Shown in pieces: positions 1 through 5,689 of a stretch of 11,766 bases of DNA. Position numbers and translations under genes: made by a program. This DNA comes from Treponema sp. (lineage in GTDB: Bacteria; Spirochaetota; Spirochaetia; Treponematales; Breznakiellaceae), in assembly GCA_031257715.1 (NCBI GenBank), contig JAIROE010000030.1:1-11766 (forward strand). The letters run 5' to 3'. The notes under the pieces were generated by a model that made no database searches, had not been told where the DNA came from, and saw only the letters and a list, made by a program, of their open reading frames with translations. The number at the start of each line of letters is the position of its first letter. Position 1 is the stretch's first letter.

Positions 1-126
1 CGAAGAAAAAACGGGGAGGAAAAAGAAGAAGAACGCGGAAAGGACGGCGGGAAAGACGAGGCGGAAGAGCCTCGCCTGATGATCCGCGATCCTGCGCTGG
101 GCAGGAATGTAGATATTTCAGGATAG
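1..126 (+). CDS. C-terminal end of an upstream gene (partial)
   Basis: Frame 1 is open from the first base to a TAG at 124-126. It encodes about 41 residues: a very charged Lys/Glu/Gly stretch, then EEPRLMIRDPALGRNVDISG. The stop lies 3 nt before the ATG of the next gene, which implies co-transcription. The charged run looks like a linker before a short conserved C-terminal tail. I do not recognise the family. Because the next gene resembles SwrB-type flagellar-operon proteins, a flagellar-cluster or FapA-like (DUF342) protein is possible, but that is inference from context only. Confidence 0.6.
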   Translation, partial: RRKNGEEKEEERGKDGGKDEAEEPRLMIRDPALGRNVDISG

Positions 127-129
127 CCC

Positions 130-756
130 ATGACGCTGCCGCTTGTTTTTTCCGCCGCCAGTCTTCTTCTCTGCGGTTTTTTCTTTATCTATTTCAGGAA
201 CTTCCTGAAGCGGCAGGGCGGCCGGGAAGGGGGAAGCGCGTACCGGGATGAAGTCGAGGAAACCCGGAAACTCATCGCCGATATTGACGCCGCCACCGAA
301 CGGGATCTGACCCTGATAGAAGACAGGCTCAAAACCCTGCGGGAAGTGCTCGATGCCGCGGACCGCCGCGTCGCCGTCCTTGTCCGAGAACTGGACCGCA
401 CCTATCCTGCCGTGCAGGGCCGTCCCGCCGCCCTTTATACCGATCTTGGAAAAGCGCTCCCCAAACCCGCGGCCGCGCCGCAGCCCGGTGCCGCGCCACA
501 ACCCGCGGTTGCACCGGTGCCCGCCGCGCCACAGTCCGCAGCCGTGCCGCGGCCCGCCGCGCCCGAACCCGCCGTACCCGATGCCTTTGCGCCGGAACAG
601 GCGAAGGCCGCCGAAGCCGGGAACTTATCCATAGGGGAAAAGGCCGCCGAACTGGCCGAGGCAGGATTTTCCCCCGAACTCATTGCGGCGCGCCTTGGCG
701 TCAGCGTCACGGAAGTCGATCTTGCCGTCACCATTTACCGGCGCGGTATTCCCTGA
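130..756 (+). CDS. Single-pass membrane protein with coiled coil and C-terminal HTH-like segment (SwrB/DUF6115-like)
   Basis: This is a 208-residue protein. Residues 4-22 form one hydrophobic segment (VFSAASLLLCGFFFIYF) followed by basic residues, so the body should be cytoplasmic. Residues 40-88 are charged with regular Leu/Ile/Val spacing, as in a coiled coil. Residues 110-160 are a low-complexity Pro/Ala/Gln linker with PQPAVAP-type repeats. Residues 165-205 form a compact helical end (ELIAARLGVSVTEVDLAV) that resembles a small helix-turn-helix. This arrangement matches SwrB/YlxL-like proteins encoded at the end of flagellar operons, which act in flagellar assembly. The assignment rests on architecture, not on a decisive motif. 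AGGA at 120-123 precedes the ATG by 6 nt. The gene sits 3 nt after the upstream stop. Confidence 0.7.
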   Translation: MTLPLVFSAASLLLCGFFFIYFRNFLKRQGGREGGSAYRDEVEETRKLIADIDAATERDLTLIEDRLKTLREVLDAADRRVAVLVRELDRTYPAVQGRPAALYTDLGKALPKPAAAPQPGAAPQPAVAPVPAAPQSAAVPRPAAPEPAVPDAFAPEQAKAAEAGNLSIGEKAAELAEAGFSPELIAARLGVSVTEVDLAVTIYRRGIP

Positions 757-984
757 CGGCCAAAGGCCGCAAAACTCCAGGCCGAGCCATTCAAGGCGGG
801 CATTCACCAGGGCACCGTTCGGGGGCGCCGGCATTTACTTTCCAACCGTTGCGAACTACACGATTCCAGGAAATAAACCACTGACCGCACGGAAAACACG
901 GACTTTTGGGTCAAAATTGAGGCTCATCCGTGTTCGTCAGTGCTGTCCGTGGTAAAATCTTCGACTTCGAGGTGAATTTCTTCT
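757..984. other. Intergenic stretch with a short hairpin and an ACGGA-type inverted repeat
   Basis: No gene was found here. Just after the stop of the preceding gene a small stem CGGCC-AAA-GGCCG (757-769) has no T-run, so it is at best a weak terminator. It is followed by CAAAACTCCAGG (770-781), a half-site of the GGAGTTT hairpin family found at 1999-2079 and 4044-4150. Positions 785-870 show nothing recognisable. Positions 877-953 are the inverted repeat listed separately. Confidence 0.5.
877..953. repeat. Imperfect inverted repeat built on CACGGA/ACTGAC units
   Basis: The left arm is 877-902 and the right arm 927-953. Reverse-complemented, the right arm aligns to the left with about three mismatches and one single-base indel. 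Both arms begin ACCAC and end AACACGGA. The spacer is 24 nt. The units resemble the ACGGAC-rich interior of the small element at 1345-1552, so both may belong to one dispersed repeat class. It could also fold as an RNA hairpin. No coding function is apparent. Confidence 0.6.
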
Positions 985-1344
985 TTACGGAATAACGGCG
1001 AAAAATACCGGGCCGCAGGGGCCCGGTTCGCCTTTCTCGTTCTCGCAGCGGAGGCAGAAGTAGACGGTCATCCCCGGGCAGCCTTCGAAGTTGAAGATGT
1101 GCTTCTTCTTCCGGGTAAAGACCGCGTGGGGGAGGTCGTCCCCGGTAACCGGCGGAACGGCGATGCGGAAGCGGCCGTTGTGGTTGGCGGGGTCAAGGAT
1201 GCCGAAGTGGATGCTCACCCCGTAGTCCGAGCGGGGGTCGGCAGAGAGAATCCCGATGGCGTGGATCTGCGCCAGGATGAGCTCGTGAAGGCCTCCGTAG
1301 ACAAGCTCCGCCGTGCCCTGGGAAGCGGGAGGCGGAGCGGTGGT

Positions 1345-1552
1345 AGATTCATTGGACTAAAAACACTGATTCAAAGAGGAACACGGACCTCACGGACACG
1401 CTTCGCGCCCACGGACGGCACAGACTTCCCGTCTGAAATCATATACCAAAAGCAGTATAATCAGCACAGTTTGTTCAAAATTTCCTTCTCCTGTTTTGTC
1501 CGTGCCGTCCGTCTCGTCCGTGGTTAATCTGTACTTTTAGTATAATCAGCCT
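1345..1552. mobile_element. 208-bp MITE-like insertion with terminal inverted repeats
   Basis: This non-coding element splits the pseudogene. It is flanked by the 6-bp direct repeat GGTGGT (1339-1344 and 1553-1558), the expected target duplication. Its 27-bp ends (1345-1371 and 1526-1552) are inverted repeats identical at 19 of 27 positions, sharing ACTAAAA and GATT blocks. Just inside, both ends carry ACGGAC-type units in opposite orientation (about 1381-1430 and 1499-1523). The 12-mer AGTATAATCAGC occurs at 1454-1465 and again at the right end (1539-1550), which hints at an internal copy of the terminus. There is no transposase, so any movement would need an enzyme supplied in trans. Confidence 0.75.
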
Positions 1553-1804
1553 GGTGGTGGGGGTGGGGTCCCGCCGTGTGCAGCCCGGCTCGTCAATCCG
1601 GGCGCCGGTGACGTTGCGGGAATACAGGATGTACTCGTTGTGGAACTCCCGCAGGGTGTGTTCTCCCGCGTCTCTGGCCTCGTTCTTGGCCACCACATCG
1701 GCGTGGATGTGCGCCTCGCCGAGCTTGCTCCACTCGGTATACCACGCCGCGGGGATGTGGCTCCACGCCGGAACCCGGCGTTCAAGGTCTCATGGAAGCT
1801 CCGG

Positions 1805-1951
1805 GGCATGCTCTGGAAGTCCTGGAGCATGCTCTGGAAAGGCTGGGGCATGCTCTGGAAGTCCTGGAGCATGCTCTGGAAAGGCTGGGGCATGCTCTGG
1901 AAGTCCTGGGGCATGCTCTGGAAGTCCTGGGGCATGCTCTGGAAGCGCTGG
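1805..1951. repeat. Seven tandem copies of a 21-bp unit
   Basis: Units start at 1805, 1826, 1847, 1868, 1889, 1910 and 1931, and a degenerate eighth begins at 1952. The consensus on the plus strand is GGCATGCTCTGGAAGTCCTG plus G. Two variants (GTCCTGG and AGGCTGG endings) alternate A-B-A-B-A-A, then a third variant ends GCGCTGG, indicating amplification as 42-bp and 21-bp steps. On the minus strand the unit encodes the heptapeptide FQSMPQ(D/P), which I take as the original coding frame because it leads into the rest of the pseudogene. Confidence 0.9.
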
Positions 1952-1998
1952 GGCATGATGCGGAAACCCGCCGCACGCCGCCTTTTTGTATGGGCACT

Positions 1999-2079
1999 GG
2001 AGTTTTGCGGCCTCCCGCCGCGAAACTCCCCGGCCAAACGCCCCGCGCCCGCCTGGAGTTTCGGCAACGCCGAAACTCC
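1999..2079. repeat. Two GGAGTTT-type hairpins
   Basis: Hairpin one pairs GGAGTTTTGCGGC (1999-2011) with GCCGCGAAACTCC (2017-2029): 13 pairs including one G-T wobble, with a 5-nt loop. Hairpin two pairs GGAGTTTCGGC (2055-2065) with GCCGAAACTCC (2069-2079): 11 perfect pairs with an AAC loop. Both share their arm sequence with hairpins at 4044-4068 and 4129-4147, so they form a dispersed palindrome family. Confidence 0.8.
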
Positions 2080-2080
2080 G

Positions 2081-2116
2081 GCCCTAAAAACCGCCAAGGA
2101 TGGCGGTTTTTAGGGC
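2081..2116 (-). terminator. Strong hairpin terminator of the LRR lipoprotein gene
   Basis: The arms GCCCTAAAAACCGCC (2081-2095) and GGCGGTTTTTAGGGC (2102-2116) are perfect 15-bp complements around a 6-nt loop. On the minus strand the GC-rich stem is followed by TTTTT within the outer stem, typical of an intrinsic terminator. The symmetry would let it act in both directions. The stop codon of the lipoprotein gene (2110-2112) lies inside the first arm read on that strand. Confidence 0.75.
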
Positions 2117-3888
2117 AGTCTCTCTACCGTCAACGTGATTCTGCTATTGACAGAGCCGTTGGTCTGGAAGGCGTTTTCAGGCTTCTTCCAGCCGCCGCCC
2201 CTGAAGCCGTTGCCCCAGTTGACGGTGGTGTCGCTGCCGGTGAATGTGCCGGTTTTGCCGTCCCAGTCCGTTGCGCCGGAGGGCACCCGGACGGTGACGG
2301 CTTTGGAAGTGACGTCGCTGAACATCTGGTACCCCAGCGTGGGAACCGTACTGCCCAGGGTTACGGTAAGGGCCTCTGCGCCGGTGTAGTCGAAGGCCCA
2401 GTAGCCGATGGATGCGGCCTTGGGGAGGCTCACCGTGGTAAGGGCGGTACAGCCGCGGAAGGCGTTGTTGCCGATGGATGCGGCCTCGGGGAGGCTGACC
2501 GTGGCAAGGGCGGTACAGCCGTGGAAGGCGGCGTCGCCGATGGCAGTAATTCCGGGAATCGTTACCCCGCCCGCGGCCGAAGGATAGCAGATAAGGGTCT
2601 TGCCGTTGTTGGAGAGGAGCATCCTGCGGTTACCGCTGTGCGTGTACGTGGAGTTGCCGGAGGCCACGGTGATGTTCGTTAAACTGGTACAGCCGGAGAA
2701 GGGGCTAAAGCCCATAGTGGTGAGGGAGGCGGGGAGGCTGACCGTGGTAAGGGCGGTACAGACGTCGAAGGCGCAGTAGCCGATGGATGCGGCCGCGGGG
2801 AGGCTGACCGTGGTAAGGCCGGTACAGCCGGAGAAGGCGGAGTCGCCGATGGATGCGGCCTCGGGGAGGCTCACCGTGGTAAGGGCGGTACAGCCGCTGA
2901 AGGCGCCGTTGCCGATGGATGTGGCCTTGGGGAGGCTGACCGTGGTAAGGGCGGTACAGTCGTTGAAGGCGGCGCTGTCGATGGATGCGGCCTCGGGGAG
3001 GCTGACCGTGGCAAGGGCGGTACAGTCGGCGAAGGCGACGTTGCCGATGGATGCGGCCTTGGGTAGGCTCACCGTGGTAAGGGCGGTACAGCCGAAGAAG
3101 GCGTAGTCACCCACGGTTTGTATGCCCGCGCCGGCCACGCCGGTAAGGGCGCTAAAGTTCTCGAAAGTGGGGTCGTGGTATGTTCCCGCCTTGACGCCCG
3201 TGGCCGTATCGGGGAGGACCAGGGAGACGATCTTGTCTACGCCGGTCGTACCCGCGCCGGGGTCAAACTCTGTCACGCCGGTGCAGGCGGAAAGGTCCAG
3301 GGCCACGTACTTGCCCGCGGTCTGTATGTCGGTAAGGAGGTTCGCCCAGCCGCTTGAGAGGATGATCTCCACCGGCAGGGGGACGGGGGCCCCGGCGGTT
3401 CCGCTGTAAGTACCGGCGCCGAGGTAATCCCCGATGTTGGTTACCGGTTTCATCACCGCCGCGGTATACACCGTGGTGGAGCCGTCTTCGGCGGTAACGG
3501 TGTAGGTGACGGGACCGTCAAAGTTCCGGGTCTCGCCGGAAGCGGGGCTGACACGCGCGCCCGGCGAAACGGTGATAAGGGGGGCAAAGGTAAGATCCGC
3601 GGTGCCGGAGGGAACGGTAACCAGGATGGTTGTTCCGGCAATGGTTCCTTCTTTTACCGTGGTGGAGTCGGAGAGCGTTACTTTAAAGCCCGTCATCGCT
3701 TTGGCGGAGCGGGGCGCAGGCGTGGGCGCGGGTATAGGTATAGGTATACTTCCCGGGCCGCCGGCAGCATCGCCGCAGGCCGTGAAAAAGAGGGCGCACG
3801 TTATAACGATGAAGGGTAAAAGAAGAAAACTACCTAACGGATGACAGGGGGGTAACTCTTTACTATACAAGGAATTAGCGATCCGCAT
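2110..3888 (-). CDS. BspA-like leucine-rich-repeat lipoprotein with N-terminal Ig-like domain
   Basis: This is a 592-residue predicted surface lipoprotein. A longer in-frame ATG exists upstream, but GGAGGT (3894-3899) lies 5 nt before the ATG at 3888, and the longer form would translate palindromic repeats. Residues 16-37 are a hydrophobic signal ending FFTAC, with Cys38 as the likely lipidated residue in a relaxed spirochaete lipobox. An IPIPIPAPTPAP spacer (49-59) follows. Residues 65-147 resemble the bacterial Ig-like/DUF5018-type fold seen in Treponema surface proteins. From about 255 to 505 run LRR_5 (BspA) repeats of 22 residues, such as IGNGAFSGCTALTTVSLPEA, with a non-repeat insert at about 408-446. 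BspA-like proteins usually mediate adhesion or host and matrix binding. The ligand here is unknown. A terminator follows. Confidence 0.88.
   Translation of the reverse strand: MRIANSLYSKELPPCHPLGSFLLLPFIVITCALFFTACGDAAGGPGSIPIPIPAPTPAPRSAKAMTGFKVTLSDSTTVKEGTIAGTTILVTVPSGTADLTFAPLITVSPGARVSPASGETRNFDGPVTYTVTAEDGSTTVYTAAVMKPVTNIGDYLGAGTYSGTAGAPVPLPVEIILSSGWANLLTDIQTAGKYVALDLSACTGVTEFDPGAGTTGVDKIVSLVLPDTATGVKAGTYHDPTFENFSALTGVAGAGIQTVGDYAFFGCTALTTVSLPKAASIGNVAFADCTALATVSLPEAASIDSAAFNDCTALTTVSLPKATSIGNGAFSGCTALTTVSLPEAASIGDSAFSGCTGLTTVSLPAAASIGYCAFDVCTALTTVSLPASLTTMGFSPFSGCTSLTNITVASGNSTYTHSGNRRMLLSNNGKTLICYPSAAGGVTIPGITAIGDAAFHGCTALATVSLPEAASIGNNAFRGCTALTTVSLPKAASIGYWAFDYTGAEALTVTLGSTVPTLGYQMFSDVTSKAVTVRVPSGATDWDGKTGTFTGSDTTVNWGNGFRGGGWKKPENAFQTNGSVNSRITLTVERLP
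2390..3110 (-). repeat. 66-bp tandem repeats encoding the LRR units
   Basis: A 66-bp unit containing GCCGATGGATGCGGCC and GAGGCTSACCGTGG recurs at high DNA identity; for example, CCGATGG begins at 2405 and 2471. About nine units are recognisable in two blocks (2390-2545 and 2690-3110), separated by a unique stretch. High identity at the DNA level, not just in protein, suggests recent expansion or homogenisation, so copy number may vary between strains. Confidence 0.8.
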
Positions 3889-4007
3889 ATAAGACCTCCG
3901 TTTTTTCGATACATTGTGCGATGTGCCGGGCATTGCGCTGCGCATTGCGCCGCGCCCGCCGGGGGTGGATGTTTCAGGGTAGCGCGGGTTTGGGGATCTT
4001 GTCAATT

Positions 4008-4150
4008 GCCCAATGAAACGCCGCAGGCGTTTCATTGGGCTGGGGAGTTTGCGCGGAGCGCAAACTCCAGGCGCACGAACGGGGCCAAAGAGCCAAACGC
4101 CTGCGGCGTTTGGCTCTTTGGCCGGGGCGTTTCGGCGGAGCCGAAACTCC
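4008..4150. repeat. Array of four perfect or near-perfect palindromes between metA and the lipoprotein gene
   Basis: There are four hairpins with 3-nt loops. Hairpin (1) has 15-bp arms, 4008-4022 and 4026-4040, loop GCA. Hairpin (2) pairs GGAGTTTGCGC (4044-4054) with 4058-4068, loop GGA. Hairpin (3) has 19-bp arms, 4083-4101 and 4105-4123, loop TGC. Hairpin (4) pairs GTTTCGGC (4129-4136) with 4140-4147, loop GGA, and GG/CC outside one mismatch. Hairpins 2 and 4 share arm sequence with 1999-2079. The array lies 28 nt beyond the metA stop and so could end metA transcription or protect its mRNA 3' end. It resembles REP/BIME arrays in form. Confidence 0.85.
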
Positions 4151-4177
4151 AGGGCGGCCATGGCGGGGGCCAATGCG

Positions 4178-5098
4178 CTAGGCCAAATATTCCAGATCGT
4201 AGGGCGTTTCCTGGTACACGTAGTTGAGCCAGTTGGAGAAGAACAGGTGGGCGTGGGCCCTCCAGCGGACTATGGGGGTTTTTGAGGGATCGTCCTGGGG
4301 GTAATAGTTTTCGGGAATGTCTATGGAAAGCCCCCGCGAAAGATCGCGGCGGTATTCCCGGTCGATGGTAAGGGGATCGTATTCAAGGTGGCCGGTGACG
4401 TAGATTTCGCGGCCTTCGCGGGCGGTGACGATGAAGAGCCCCGTTTCCGGTGTTTCGGACTGTATGACAAGACGGCTGTCGGCGGCGACGGCGTCCCTGT
4501 CGCTTGCGGTGTGGCGCGACTGGGGGGCCAGGAATTCATCGTCAAAACCCCGGAAAAGGGTCGTGTGCCGTTCGTTTATTCTGTGGGGGAAGATGCCGAA
4601 GAGCTTCCGTTCAAGCGGTTTTTTTTGGATGCCGTAGCGCCGGTACAGCCCCGCCTGCGCCCCCCAGCAGATGTGCATCACGGACCATACGTTCCGGCCC
4701 GAATAGTCTATTACGCGGGCAAGTTCGTCCCAGTAGTCCACCTCTTCAAAGGGAAGGCTTTCCACGGGCGCGCCGGTGATGATGAGGCCGTCGAAGCGCA
4801 CGTTGTCCCTGATGATCTCCTGGGAATCACGGTAGAATTTTTCAAGATGTCCCGGCGGGGCGTTTTTCGATTCGTGGCTTCCCATGCGCAGGAAGCTCAA
4901 GTCCACCTGAAGGGGGCTGTTCCCCAGGAGCCGCAGGAGCTGTATTTCCGTATCCACCGTCGTGGGCATGAGGTTGACTATGCCGACTTTAAGGGGCCTG
5001 ATGTCCTGATGTTCGGCCCTGTCCTGGGTCATGACAAAGACGTTTTCCCCTCGCAGCGCGTCGTAAGCGGGCAGAGCCGGTGGAATTTTTATGGGCAT
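4178..5098 (-). CDS. metA: MetA-type homoserine O-acyltransferase, probably acetyl-CoA-specific
   Basis: This is a 306-residue full-length MetA, aligning with the E. coli enzyme from MPIKIPPALPA to the ITPYDL-like end. It acylates homoserine in the cytoplasm, the first committed step of methionine synthesis. Visible catalytic residues are Cys144 in HICWGAQAG and the pair His237 and Glu239 in VTGHLEYD. At the position matching residue 111 of E. coli MetA, where succinyl-specific enzymes have Gly, this protein has Glu113 (TGAPVESLPF). In characterised MetA proteins Glu there goes with acetyl-CoA use, so the product is more likely O-acetylhomoserine than O-succinylhomoserine. The ATG lies 6 nt after the UPF0303 gene stop and has no clear Shine-Dalgarno, suggesting translational coupling. 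Palindromes follow the gene. Confidence 0.95.
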   Translation of the reverse strand: MPIKIPPALPAYDALRGENVFVMTQDRAEHQDIRPLKVGIVNLMPTTVDTEIQLLRLLGNSPLQVDLSFLRMGSHESKNAPPGHLEKFYRDSQEIIRDNVRFDGLIITGAPVESLPFEEVDYWDELARVIDYSGRNVWSVMHICWGAQAGLYRRYGIQKKPLERKLFGIFPHRINERHTTLFRGFDDEFLAPQSRHTASDRDAVAADSRLVIQSETPETGLFIVTAREGREIYVTGHLEYDPLTIDREYRRDLSRGLSIDIPENYYPQDDPSKTPIVRWRAHAHLFFSNWLNYVYQETPYDLEYLA

Positions 5099-5104
5099 GG
5101 CTGT

Positions 5105-5608
5105 TTACAGTTTTATCCCGGTGGGAAAACGGGGCACGTCCGCGGCCCGCAGGAATGCCGCGCAGGCGTCCACCAGAACGGCGTGATCCTCAAGGCCGGA
5201 CAGTCCTGAAACCGTAAAAACGGCGATGAGGCCCGAATCCCCTACGCGGATGGGAAAGCCCCCGCCGCCCCATATGTAAAAGCGGGGATCAAGGCCCCGT
5301 GATTCCAGCGTCTGTTTCCGCCTGACAAAGCGCAGGGTGGAAAGCAGGGTGCTTTCTTCAAAGTCCCGTACCGTGTTGAATTTTTTGGTCATCCACCCTT
5401 CGTTGTCGGAAGTGGTCCCCGCGGCCATGTACTGAAAGAGGACAAGGCCGCTTATGAGCCGTATGCTTACCGAAAGGGGATAGCCGTTTTTCAGGATCAT
5501 GCCGGCCGCTTCGTTCCCCAGCTTCCAGGCGTCCTCCCGGTTGAAACGGGGAAAACGGAGCAGTTCTTCCTGTTTTTCCACAATAGCGATTAATTTATCA
5601 GTTTTCAT
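5105..5608 (-). CDS. UPF0303/HbpS-like (PF03928) family protein
   Basis: This is a 167-residue protein, the usual length for UPF0303. It has an N-terminal helix (MKTDKLIAIVEKQEELLRF), then NREDAWKLGNEAAGMILKNG and YPLSVSIRL, and a Gly-rich core IWGGGGFPIRVGDSGLIAVF. The end is HAVLVDACAAFLRAADVPRF. These match the heme-degrading-domain superfamily (PF03928) that includes HbpS and GlcG. UPF0303 members have no agreed reaction, so an actual heme role is not implied. I chose the ATG at 5608 over an upstream in-frame ATG because AGAGGAG lies directly before it. It is the first gene of an apparent operon with metA, 6 nt apart, and is divergent from the GH3 gene. A possible minus-strand -10 (TATACT, plus positions 5644-5649) has no convincing -35. 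Confidence 0.85.
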   Translation of the reverse strand: MKTDKLIAIVEKQEELLRFPRFNREDAWKLGNEAAGMILKNGYPLSVSIRLISGLVLFQYMAAGTTSDNEGWMTKKFNTVRDFEESTLLSTLRFVRRKQTLESRGLDPRFYIWGGGGFPIRVGDSGLIAVFTVSGLSGLEDHAVLVDACAAFLRAADVPRFPTGIKL

Positions 5609-5689
5609 GTTGACTCCTCTGGCGCATTGGGCCTTTCTGTAGTAGTATAACACGAACCGCATACTATGAGAATACGGCAAGGAGGCAGC

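Larger units (their letters stand above)
985..1985 (-). pseudogene. Decayed gene, C-terminal motif TVYFCLRCENEKGE...AVIP; interrupted by a small insertion
   Basis: Three minus-strand pieces in different frames read as one protein. The first (about 1985-1800) holds seven-residue repeats of the type FQSMPQD. After a one-base frame change near 1766-1800 comes VPAWSHIPAAWYTEWSKLG, then AKNEARDAGEHTLREFHNEY and NVTGARID, ending RRDPTPTT at 1559. The third piece (1344-985) begins TTAPPPASQGTAELVYGG, includes SIHFGILD, and ends TVYFCLRCENEKGEPGP...FFAVIP with a TAA stop at 985-987. Deleting 1345-1558 joins the last two pieces in frame as RDPTPTTAPPPASQ. From memory, this resembles hypothetical proteins of Treponema and Bacteroidetes with an IIP-type C-terminus and a VTDADR-like motif. 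Their function is unknown to me. The N-terminus is missing and replaced by palindromic repeats at 1999-2080. Confidence 0.7.

Noticed and set aside
1805..1951. CRISPR-like array
   Set aside because: The 21-bp units are directly adjacent with no spacers.
1792..2682. A long plus-strand frame of 296 codons with HALEVLG heptads
   Set aside because: It runs antisense across the pseudogene repeats, palindromes, terminator and the LRR gene. Its second half is the complement of the LRR repeats, and it has no start signal.
4008..4150. Replication origin or attachment site
   Set aside because: No DnaA-box cluster, integrase gene or tRNA is nearby. The hairpins share sequence with other intergenic copies, which fits a dispersed repeat better.
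3889..4173. N-terminal extension of the LRR lipoprotein by 95 residues
   Set aside because: It would translate the palindrome array and bury the signal peptide. A clear GGAGGT lies 5 nt before the ATG at 3888.
4388..5209. A 273-codon plus-strand frame opposite metA
   Set aside because: metA on the other strand has all its catalytic motifs. This frame is a by-product of its codon bias.
5609..5689. Divergent promoters between the UPF0303 and GH3 genes
   Set aside because: TATAAC/TATACT-like boxes exist near 5644-5651 on both strands, but no -35 at suitable spacing was found, so I did not list a promoter feature.
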